Assembly (NCBI RefSeq): GCF_030137545.1
Contig: NZ_JARUVL010000021.1
Span: forward strand, 1-33,625
DNA: 33,625 bases
Origin: Virgibacillus sp. LDC-1
GTDB taxonomy: Bacteria > Bacillota > Bacilli > Bacillales > Amphibacillaceae
Reading direction: 5' to 3'
Position 1 is the stretch's first letter, and each line of letters starts with the position of its first letter. A program made the position numbers and the translations under genes. Below the pieces are notes generated by a model. The model was not told the DNA's origin. It did no database searches and worked only from the letters and a program-made list of their open reading frames with translations. Below are positions 6,946 to 14,318 of the stretch, piece after piece.

Positions 6946-9900
6946 GCCAATCAACCTCCTTAAGCTTTCGAATGATGACGTTTAAATCACGTTGGTTTCC
7001 TGTTGGACCATAGTAGTTAAAGCCATAGCTAAGTTGAGCATAACCACCAATCATATGGGTAGGTTTCACGTGTATTCTCGTTGGACTATTATGCGTCCCA
7101 CCACGATTTTGTGTTAGTTTTGTTCCTGGTACGTGAATGTGTCTATCTTGAGCATGATGCATAAAAGCCATTGTTCTAGGGATTCGGTGGGATACAACGG
7201 CACGGGCAACAACGACGCCATTTCTGTTAAAGCATTCAATCCAGTCATTATCTTCTACATCGATTTCTTTCGCATCATCTTTATTAAGCCAAATGGTTGG
7301 ACCACCTCGAAATAGAGTTAACATTGGTTGCGCGTCGAAATACATGCTATGAATCGACCACTTATTATGTGGTGTTAAATAATTTAATGTGATTTCTTTT
7401 CCTTCTGTCTTTGGTCGATTTGATCGAAAAGGCTGTTGGTTCAAGATTGGCTTATACACTGCAAATGCTTCGCCGAATTCTTTCATCATGTCATGATCGA
7501 CAAAGAAAGACTGTCTTCCTGTAATCGTACGGAAAGGTATTAATCGTTCAATATTTGTTGTAAACGGAGAATACCTTCTACCATCTTTTTCTGAACCACT
7601 AAACGCTGGTGATGTAATAACCGTCATTGGTTGCTTTGTAATCTTTTCGAAGGTAAATCGTTCTTCTTCTCGTTCAGAAGCTAGATCCCTTAAATCTACG
7701 TTCGTTATTTTTTCAAGTGACTCCCATGCCTTCGTGGCGACTTTTCCATTAGTTGTTGAAGAAAGCATTAATACAGCTTCACATGCATTCCGCGCACTTG
7801 TAATATCTGGGCAACCATTAGCAATACTTCCATTTTCAATTGTCCCAAGGATGTGCTTTGCCTGTTCATACTCTTTATCCATGCTCCAGCTAATTCCTTT
7901 ACCACCATAAGGTTTAAGAGCGACATTCGGTCCAAGCGCAGTCATTTTATGATAAATTTGCTTATAATCTCGCTCGACAATATGAATATCTGGCATTGTT
8001 TTTCCTGGAATTGGTTCACATTCGCCTTTAGACCAGTCTTTAATTTCGCCATATGGTTGTGCCATTTCTGCTTTTGAATCATGTTGTAAAGGTGTCGCAA
8101 CTACTTCTTTAATCGGCTCAAACGAAACTTCCGCAGCTAAATCAGATACGCCTTTTGCTAATTGCTTGAAGATGTCCCAGTCTGATTTCGATTCCCAAGG
8201 TGTCGCTATGGCAGGATTAAATGGATGTACAAATGGATGCATATCCGTACTAGATAAATCGTGTTTTTCATACCATGTCGCTGCTGGTAGGATAACATCT
8301 GAATAAAGTGCAGTCCCTGCCATGCGGAAGTCTAGATTAATTAATAAATCAAGCTTTCCTTCAGGTGCATTTTCCCGCCATGTGATCTCTTCTGGCTTTA
8401 AACTATCTTCATCTGAATTAAGCAAGCCATGACTGGTACCTAATAAATGTTTTAAAAAATATTCATGGCCTTTTCCCGAGCTTGAAATTAAATTGGCTCG
8501 CCATACAAACAAGTTACGTGGGAAGTTAACGGCATTATCTGGATCTTCTATGGAAAATTGCAGGGATTTATTTTTCAGTTGTTCTGCAATATAACTTCCT
8601 ATTTCTTCTTGTGATTCATGGTCATTCGCCACAGCTTCCTCGTAAAGATCAATCCCATTTTTATTAAATGTAGGGTAAGAAGGAAGCCAACCTAGACGAG
8701 CTGCTAGAATATTGTAATCTCCGTGATGGTCATAACGTGCTTTATTTATATTTGCAGCTGCTAGTTCACTAACTGGCGTTTCCTCGTAACGCCATTGATC
8801 TGTAGCAAAATAGAAAAACGACGTTCCGTTTTGTAACTTCGGAGGTCCACCCCAGTCTTTTGCCGTAGCAATCGTGTTCCATCCTTCAGCTGGTCGTAGC
8901 TTTTCTTGACCAACATAATGTGCCCAGCCACCGCCATTTACCCCTTGTGCTCCAACCATCATGACAAGATTAATAATGGCGCGATAGATTGTATCTGAAT
9001 TGAACCAATGGTTGATTCCTGCGCCCATTATAATCATGGAGCGTCCTTTCGTATCAATGGCATTCTGTGCGAACTCTCGTGCAATCTTAATTACTAGATT
9101 TCTATCTACGCCAGAAATAGTTTCTTGCCAAGCAGGAGAAAATGGAGCTATATCATCATATTGCTTGGCAACTTCGCCACCTATTCCCCGGTCGATTCCA
9201 TAGTTGGCTAACATTAAATCATATACGGTAGTAATATATTCTTGTTTGCCATTTATTTCGATTGTCTTAACTGGAACGGCTCGTTTTACCATTCGTTTCG
9301 AGATGTCGTCAAAGTACGGCATATCGACGGAAACAATATTGTCTTCTGAGCCAAGGAAGCTAAGAAGGGGTTCGATTGCTTCTTCTGTGTTTTCATCGAT
9401 TAAACGCAAATTCCATTTGCCGTTTTCATCCCATCGTGCGCCCATTGTGCCATGTGGGATAGCGAATTTATTAGTGGATGTATTAAATAATGCCGGTTTC
9501 CACGCATTGTTTTCAGATTCTATCCCTATATCTTTTGCGTGTAAAAAGCGATCTACGCTAAGACCATCTTCGCCAGCCTTTAAGCGAACGGCAAACGGAA
9601 AATCTGTGTATTGCTTTGCATATTGTTCAAAATAAGGCGTTTTTTGTTTATGATAAAATTCATTTAAAATAACATGGCCCATTGCCATTGCAACAGCGCC
9701 GTCTGTTCCTTGCTTTACGGACATCCACTCGTCAGCAAATTTCGTTGATTCCGCATAATCGGGGCTAACGGAAATAACCTTTGTACCACGATATCTTGCC
9801 TCAGCTAAGAAATGAGCATCTGGTGTTCTAGTAAGTGGTACATTAGAACCCCAAGTCATGATATATCCTGCATTAAACCAATCGGAGCTTTCTGGGACGT

Positions 9901-10618
9901 CTGTTTGATCACCCCAAATTTGTGGTGAAGCGGGTGGTAAGTCGGCATACCAATCATAAAAGCTAAGCATCGGACCACCAATTAAAGACATAAACCGACT
10001 TCCGGCTGCATGGCTCAGCATAGACATAGCAGGAATTGGTGAAAATCCTACATTTCGATCTGGTCCATATTTTTTGATCGTATAGAGGACAGATGCGGCT
10101 ATTAGTTTTGTGACCTCTTCCCACTCTGCGCGTACTAGCCCTCCTCTTCCTCTCGCTTGTTTATACAGTTTTGCTTTTTCTTTATCCTCAACAATACTTG
10201 CCCATGCTTCTAACGCATTGGTATGTGTTTCCAGTGCTTCTCTCCATAAATGCAACAATTTTTTTCGAATATAAGGGTACTTCACACGCAAAGGACTGTA
10301 TATATACCATGAAAAGCTAGCTCCTCTCGGGCATCCGCGTGGTTCAAATTCCGGCATATCTGGACCTGTCGTCGGATAGTCTATTTGCTGTCCTTCCCAA
10401 GTAACGATTCCGTCTTTTACAAAGATATTCCAACTGCATGATCCAGTACAGTTGACCCCGTGGGTGGAACGGATGACCTTATCATGTTGCCATCTACGAC
10501 GGTAGGCGTTTTCCCAATCGCGATTCCCTTCTTGTAATTGGCTATGGTTATCGGAGTATGTTTCCTTTGGTTTTAAATAGTTCAATCTTTGCCATAACGG
10601 AGATGGTTTTTTTTTCAT
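6935..10618 (-). CDS. narG: NarG, respiratory nitrate reductase alpha subunit (Mo-bisMGD)
   Basis: Catalytic subunit that reduces nitrate to nitrite at a bis-MGD molybdenum centre on the cytoplasmic face. The 1227-residue protein has the N-terminal FS0 cluster motif with histidine ligand (H53, C57, C61, C96), an aspartate in YDWYADLPPASP (about D222) at the position of the Mo-ligating Asp222 of E. coli NarG, and the family-typical TWGSNVPLTRTPDAHF. No true twin-arginine signal is present, consistent with a cytoplasm-facing enzyme. AAGGAGGG precedes the ATG. It is the first gene of the leftward nar operon and is divergent from narK across a 218-base region with two FNR boxes. Confidence 0.97.
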   Translation of the reverse strand: MKKKPSPLWQRLNYLKPKETYSDNHSQLQEGNRDWENAYRRRWQHDKVIRSTHGVNCTGSCSWNIFVKDGIVTWEGQQIDYPTTGPDMPEFEPRGCPRGASFSWYIYSPLRVKYPYIRKKLLHLWREALETHTNALEAWASIVEDKEKAKLYKQARGRGGLVRAEWEEVTKLIAASVLYTIKKYGPDRNVGFSPIPAMSMLSHAAGSRFMSLIGGPMLSFYDWYADLPPASPQIWGDQTDVPESSDWFNAGYIMTWGSNVPLTRTPDAHFLAEARYRGTKVISVSPDYAESTKFADEWMSVKQGTDGAVAMAMGHVILNEFYHKQKTPYFEQYAKQYTDFPFAVRLKAGEDGLSVDRFLHAKDIGIESENNAWKPALFNTSTNKFAIPHGTMGARWDENGKWNLRLIDENTEEAIEPLLSFLGSEDNIVSVDMPYFDDISKRMVKRAVPVKTIEINGKQEYITTVYDLMLANYGIDRGIGGEVAKQYDDIAPFSPAWQETISGVDRNLVIKIAREFAQNAIDTKGRSMIIMGAGINHWFNSDTIYRAIINLVMMVGAQGVNGGGWAHYVGQEKLRPAEGWNTIATAKDWGGPPKLQNGTSFFYFATDQWRYEETPVSELAAANINKARYDHHGDYNILAARLGWLPSYPTFNKNGIDLYEEAVANDHESQEEIGSYIAEQLKNKSLQFSIEDPDNAVNFPRNLFVWRANLISSSGKGHEYFLKHLLGTSHGLLNSDEDSLKPEEITWRENAPEGKLDLLINLDFRMAGTALYSDVILPAATWYEKHDLSSTDMHPFVHPFNPAIATPWESKSDWDIFKQLAKGVSDLAAEVSFEPIKEVVATPLQHDSKAEMAQPYGEIKDWSKGECEPIPGKTMPDIHIVERDYKQIYHKMTALGPNVALKPYGGKGISWSMDKEYEQAKHILGTIENGSIANGCPDITSARNACEAVLMLSSTTNGKVATKAWESLEKITNVDLRDLASEREEERFTFEKITKQPMTVITSPAFSGSEKDGRRYSPFTTNIERLIPFRTITGRQSFFVDHDMMKEFGEAFAVYKPILNQQPFRSNRPKTEGKEITLNYLTPHNKWSIHSMYFDAQPMLTLFRGGPTIWLNKDDAKEIDVEDNDWIECFNRNGVVVARAVVSHRIPRTMAFMHHAQDRHIHVPGTKLTQNRGGTHNSPTRIHVKPTHMIGGYAQLSYGFNYYGPTGNQRDLNVIIRKLKEVDWLED

Positions 10619-10658
10619 CGTAAATCCCTCCTTGGAATTTCTCTTAATTTATATGTCT

Positions 10659-10701
10659 ATTGAAGCATTTAAAAATTCCCTATGGTGTGAAAAACTTCAC
10701 A
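10659..10701 (-). promoter_or_regulatory. FNR-dependent promoter of the narGHJI operon
   Basis: A perfect FNR box, TGTGA-AAAACT-TCACA, lies at 10686-10701. A TTCAAT hexamer at 10659-10664 (read leftward, 4 of 6 with TATAAT) is centred 32 bases from the box centre. That places the box near -41.5, the class II activator position. Confidence 0.8.
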
Positions 10702-10753
10702 TCAAAATGGAATGTCACGATTTCGTCAATATTGCTTTAAAAATTTGTTTTCG

Positions 10754-10796
10754 TGTGATGTTTTTCACAATATATAGCAAATTTTGTATCTAAACT
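10754..10796 (+). promoter_or_regulatory. FNR-dependent promoter of narK
   Basis: A perfect FNR box, TGTGA-TGTTTT-TCACA, lies at 10754-10769. The hexamer TAAACT at 10791-10796 is centred 32 bases downstream, so the box falls at about -41.5. The narK ATG follows 41 bases after the -10. Confidence 0.85.
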
Positions 10797-10836
10797 GAGA
10801 TTAATAATAAATTTAAAAAAGGTTAGGTGAGCAAAT

Positions 10837-12330
10837 ATGAAAAAATCAAGTGTTCAGCTGTTGTTACAAACATCAAATCTGTTTGTAGGTTTTATGGTGT
10901 GGGTGCTTATTTCTTCTCTTATGCCTAGTATTAAGGAAGATATTATACTAACCTCTGGGCAAGCTTCACTCATTACAGCAATCCCTGTTATTTTAGGTTC
11001 TTTATTGCGCATTCCGATTGGCTTTTATACAAATCGATTAGGAGCAAAAAAACTATTTATCATTAGCTTTATCATTTTGTTAGTTCCTGTGTTTTATATT
11101 AGTTTTGCCGATTCTTTTATCGATTTAGTTGTTGGCGGTCTAATACTCGGTATAGGTGGTGCGGTGTTTTCCATTGGGGTAACGTCACTTCCAAAATATT
11201 ACCCTAAAGAAAAGCACGGGTTTATTAACGGAATATATGCTATTGGAAACGTGGGTACGGCGATAACAACATTTGCAGCACCAGTTTTAGCTGGCCTTAT
11301 CGGTTGGCAAAGCACAGTCCGTTTATATTTGATTTTGCTGCTTGTATTTACTTTAATAACCTTTCTATTAGGAGACCGTGACGAGTCAAAGATCAAGCTT
11401 TCGATGGGAGAACAAATTAGAGGCGTTTATAAGAATACAAAGCTTTGGTTTCTAAGTTTATTTTATTTTATTACCTTTGGATCTTTTGTCGCGTTTACTG
11501 TTTTTTTACCTAATTTTTTAGTGAATAACTTTGCTTTGAATCCAGTTGATGCGGGAATTCGTACGGCGGGGTTCATTGTACTAGCTACATTGATGCGTCC
11601 GATTGGCGGTTGGTTGGCAGATAAGTTTAATGCCTTTATTATATTGATGTTTACTTTTGTCGGTGTTGCTATTTCTGGTATTCTTCTGTCGTTTTCGTTA
11701 AACATTACCTGGTATTCCGTTGGAGCATTAGCTGTGGCGGTTTGTGTAGGAATAGGGAATGGGACGGTCTTTAAGTTAGTACCACTCTATTTTACGAAGC
11801 AAGCTGGTGTCGTGAATGGTATTGTTGCAGCAATGGGAGGGTTAGGAGGTTTCTTTCCACCATTGCTTTTATCTACTGTTTATAGCATGACAGGACATTA
11901 TTCGATTGCATTTATGCTGTTATCTGAACTAGCAATGGTTTGTTTCGTTATCGTGATATTCATGTATTACAAAGACCAGTTAAATATGGAAAAGAGTATT
12001 ATTGAGGGGACAGTAGAGGGGATTATCGTAACGAATAATAGCGGAATAATTCAAGATGTTAACCCGGCTTTTACGAAGGTAACTGGTTTTACAAAAGAAG
12101 AAGCAATTGGAAAAACACCTCGTTTATTATCGTCTGGTAAGCATGGCCCATCCTTTTACAATCAAATGTGGCGTACAATTGAATCCCAGGGCTTCTGGAA
12201 AGGTGAGATTTGGAATCAGCGTAAAAATGGTGACATTTATAAAGAATTGTTGACGATCAGTGCAATTGAAAACGATGCTGGTGAAGTGAAATTTTACGCA
12301 GGAATGTTTAATGAACTAGAAAATAATTAA
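10837..12330 (+). CDS. narK: NarK-type nitrate/nitrite transporter fused to a C-terminal PAS domain
   Basis: MFS transporter for nitrate uptake and nitrite export with an added sensory domain. Residues 1 to about 378 form a complete twelve-helix NarK-type transporter with glycine-rich nitrate-signature segments (AIGNVGTAITTFAAP in the first half, AAMGGLGGFFPP in the second). B. subtilis NarK ends at about this point (395 residues). Here the frame continues without interruption from residue 384 into a PAS domain (TVEGIIVTNNSGIIQDVNPAF, TGFTKEEAIGKTPRLLSSG, WKGEIWNQRKNGDIYKE) to residue 497. No GGDEF, kinase or other output domain follows, and a terminator comes directly after. AGGTGAG precedes the ATG. 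Sensing of redox, heme or a ligand that gates transport is inference. Confidence 0.92.
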   Translation: MKKSSVQLLLQTSNLFVGFMVWVLISSLMPSIKEDIILTSGQASLITAIPVILGSLLRIPIGFYTNRLGAKKLFIISFIILLVPVFYISFADSFIDLVVGGLILGIGGAVFSIGVTSLPKYYPKEKHGFINGIYAIGNVGTAITTFAAPVLAGLIGWQSTVRLYLILLLVFTLITFLLGDRDESKIKLSMGEQIRGVYKNTKLWFLSLFYFITFGSFVAFTVFLPNFLVNNFALNPVDAGIRTAGFIVLATLMRPIGGWLADKFNAFIILMFTFVGVAISGILLSFSLNITWYSVGALAVAVCVGIGNGTVFKLVPLYFTKQAGVVNGIVAAMGGLGGFFPPLLLSTVYSMTGHYSIAFMLLSELAMVCFVIVIFMYYKDQLNMEKSIIEGTVEGIIVTNNSGIIQDVNPAFTKVTGFTKEEAIGKTPRLLSSGKHGPSFYNQMWRTIESQGFWKGEIWNQRKNGDIYKELLTISAIENDAGEVKFYAGMFNELENN

Positions 12331-12335
12331 TTAGC

Positions 12336-12373
12336 AGGATTCTGGAATAGATATTTGGTTCCAGAATCCTTTT
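12336..12373 (+). terminator. Rho-independent terminator after narK
   Basis: A perfect 12-bp stem AGGATTCTGGAA/TTCCAGAATCCT (12336-12347 and 12359-12370) has an 11-base loop and runs into TTTT. It starts five bases after the narK stop. Confidence 0.9.
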
Positions 12374-12381
12374 AATATGTC

Positions 12382-12660
12382 TTGGAAGCAAAAAAGAACC
12401 ATGGTTATATGACACAATCAACACTTCATGCCGTACATCAACAGATGCTACGTAAACTAGCGGTATTCGGCGCACATGTAGATGATATTGCTTATTGTTC
12501 ACACAAGCCTCATGAAGGCTGTCCCTGTCGAAAGCCGCAGCCAAAAATGCTCCTTGACCTTGCTAAAAAGCATCACATTGATTTAGCACGTAGCTATATG
12601 GTGGGAGAACGGAAACAGGATATAGAGGCAGGAAGTTAAAATGGCTATGGCCATATTCGG
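12382..12660 (+). pseudogene. Fragment of a HAD-family heptose/histidinol-type phosphatase (GmhB-like)
   Basis: The reading frame encodes only the middle of a HAD-IIIA phosphatase of the D-glycero-D-manno-heptose-1,7-bisphosphate phosphatase type. It has the zinc-loop-like CSHKPHEGCPCRKPQPKML and the downstream MVGERKQDIEAG that carries the last catalytic acidic residues. The N-terminal DXDGT nucleophile motif is absent because the frame begins just after the narK terminator. After IEAGS a TAA interrupts the frame, and NGYGHIR continues in the same frame beyond it, as an intact homologue might. There is no ribosome binding site. This is a 5'-truncated gene remnant. Confidence 0.7.
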
Positions 12661-12703
12661 AAAAAAAGAAATGACAATGTATTGACTAATTTTATTAGAT
12701 AGT

Positions 12704-12926
12704 CATCCGATGAAAACAATGTGCGAAGTATTTGATATACTAAAAGTACATACTATCAGTCATTAAATAAAACAATCTCTAATCGCGAGCGACAAGCCTT
12801 AAGGTGCACCGGAAATTCATCATCTTTTAATTGAAGAAGACCATAGGTAAGCCTTAAGCGTGTTAAGCGTTTAGTGAAGAAGTTGATATTAGATTAATAA
12901 ACGCGAAAAAAATTCGCGCAATACAA
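12704..12926 (+). mobile_element. Decayed IS3-family transposase (orfB) remnant
   Basis: Conceptual translation across frame changes gives successive pieces in the order of the IS3/IS150-type orfB N-terminal region. They are MKTMCEVFDI (12710 on), NKTISNRERQAL, GAPEIHHLLIEEDH, VSLKRVKRLVKKL, then a stop and TRKKFAQYK. The stretch carries several stops and at least two frame changes, and the DDE catalytic core is missing. I see no flanking inverted repeats or target duplication. The family match rests on my recognition of the pattern. Confidence 0.65.
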
Positions 12927-13107
12927 GTAAGGCTCTATGTCAAACCATTGCATATTTCCTTTATATAATCATACTCTATTTTTAACCTAAAACAATTTAA
13001 GAATATGATGCTAGTATAAGTTTTTTCGTCACATGAATCTTTATTATGAACATAAAAAGTGGATGGAGTTGAATAACTGATAATTATATTATATAAGGAG
13101 ACAACAA

Positions 13108-13563
13108 ATGCCTATTATTAAGCATATACAAATAATACAAGCACCTATTAATTTATGTTTTGATCTTGCAAGAAATGTAGACATACATGTTAAAACTAGC
13201 TTTAAAACTAAAGAGAAAGCTGTAGGAGGGGTTACGGAGGGCTTATTAGAAAAGGGTGATACAGTCACTTGGGAAGCTATTCATTTTGGTATTCGACAAA
13301 TATTAACAGTAAAAGTGATTCATATGAAAAAGCCTACTTTATTTGTCGATGTTATGATAAAGGGAGCTTTCAGTTCTTTTAAGCATACCCACCAATTTAT
13401 TGAAATGAATGATTTTACTGTAATGATTGATGTATTTGAATATAAGTCGCCTTTTGGTCCGATTGGTGTTATTGCAGACAAATTATTTTTAAAAAAGTAT
13501 ATGTCAGACTTTATATATTCTCGTGGAAAAGAATTAAAAAGAATTGCAGAAAATAATAGTTAA
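13108..13563 (+). CDS. SRPBCC-fold ligand-binding protein
   Basis: Small soluble protein of 151 residues with the helix-grip pattern of the SRPBCC/polyketide-cyclase superfamily. It opens with the strand IIKHIQIIQAPINLCFDLARN, typical of the first strand plus helix. Alternating strands follow (VTWEAIHFGIRQILTVKVIHM, TLFVDVMIKGAFSSFKHTHQFIEM) with a closing C-terminal helix. Such proteins enclose a hydrophobic cavity for small ligands; the ligand is not deducible here. AAGGAG precedes the ATG at seven bases. It is isolated between mobile-element remnants with no operon partner, so it may be an acquired or orphan gene, but the frame is intact. Confidence 0.75.
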   Translation: MPIIKHIQIIQAPINLCFDLARNVDIHVKTSFKTKEKAVGGVTEGLLEKGDTVTWEAIHFGIRQILTVKVIHMKKPTLFVDVMIKGAFSSFKHTHQFIEMNDFTVMIDVFEYKSPFGPIGVIADKLFLKKYMSDFIYSRGKELKRIAENNS

Positions 13564-13755
13564 CAATATCATATATAACCATTATATAAAACTCCATAAG
13601 ACGTATCTACTAAACGTGTTTTTTATCTTCCATCATCTCTTCTTTGTGTTCATTAGAGACTAAACATCAAAAGAATAATACTCAAAACTACTACTAAACG
13701 TATCGTTGAATTAGATGTTATTTTCAAACGCTTTTAAGAGGATTAGATTTCTGGG

Positions 13756-14103
13756 AACCTCAGTGATCACCGATTTTTTCACTTATCCGGTGAGTATGAG
13801 AAAGAACAAGAAAGATTAAAAGCGTCATCTCATACATTACAAAAAGAGTTAAAAGAACACGAGAAAAAGAAAACAAATATCCGAAAATATGTCCAGATCG
13901 CTAGAAAGTATACGAAACTGGAGAAGTTGGAAACGGCAATTTTAAAAGAATTAATCGACAAAATTTTAGTGTCAGCGATAGGTCATCAAACCAAGACACA
14001 GGAGATTACCATTGTGTATAATTTTATTGGTGCGTTTGATTTTAATAGAGCGATTCATCAAACGAAAAGAAAAGATAAACATACAATAGTTGAGCTCATT
14101 TAA
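13756..14103 (+). pseudogene. C-terminal fragment of a large serine recombinase (TndX/TnpX-type)
   Basis: An open frame without a start codon reads NLSDHRFFHLSGEYEKEQERL, then a coiled coil, then RKYTKLEKLETAILKELIDKI and TQEITIVYNFIGAFDF, ending at TAA 14101-14103. This is the coiled-coil plus C-terminal pattern of large serine recombinases of conjugative transposons (TndX/TnpX type). The N-terminal resolvase domain with the catalytic serine and the zinc-ribbon domain are missing. No start or ribosome binding site exists, so it is a dead remnant and marks a past mobile-element insertion. Confidence 0.75.
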
Positions 14104-14318
14104 TATTCCATCAACTTTGTATCCATGCTTTCTTAATTCAGAACACCTTATAAAGGCTGATTTATATTTTGAAGTTTTATATACCTTTGCAGAATGGCTT
14201 CTTGGCAAGAGATTCCTCATAATCCGTGGTTCTATGCAAACATATGTGCTACGATAGAAGGACGAGGATTGCTGTAAAAAGGCGATTTCTTGATTGATAG
14301 ATTAAATTAGGTGATGAC
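14104..14318. other. Intergenic stretch without a supported gene
   Basis: I see no complete gene here. A leftward open frame, 14220-13972, overlaps the recombinase remnant and lacks a ribosome binding site. The last 20 bases hold AGGTGATGAC, the ribosome binding site of the following helicase gene. The stretch at 13564-13755 is likewise empty. Confidence 0.4.

Noticed and set aside
9204-9635. Rightward 143-residue open frame inside narG
   Set aside because: It is antisense to conserved NarG coding sequence and has no ribosome binding site.
11986-12330. PAS domain as a separate gene after narK
   Set aside because: The frame is continuous, with no stop and no ribosome binding site before residue 384, so a fusion is the simpler reading.
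12308-12544. Leftward open frame across the narK terminator and HAD fragment
   Set aside because: It spans a perfect terminator stem, and the opposite strand has clear HAD homology.
13972-14220. Leftward 82-residue open frame
   Set aside because: It overlaps the recombinase remnant, has no ribosome binding site and has no recognisable domain. A remnant origin cannot be excluded.
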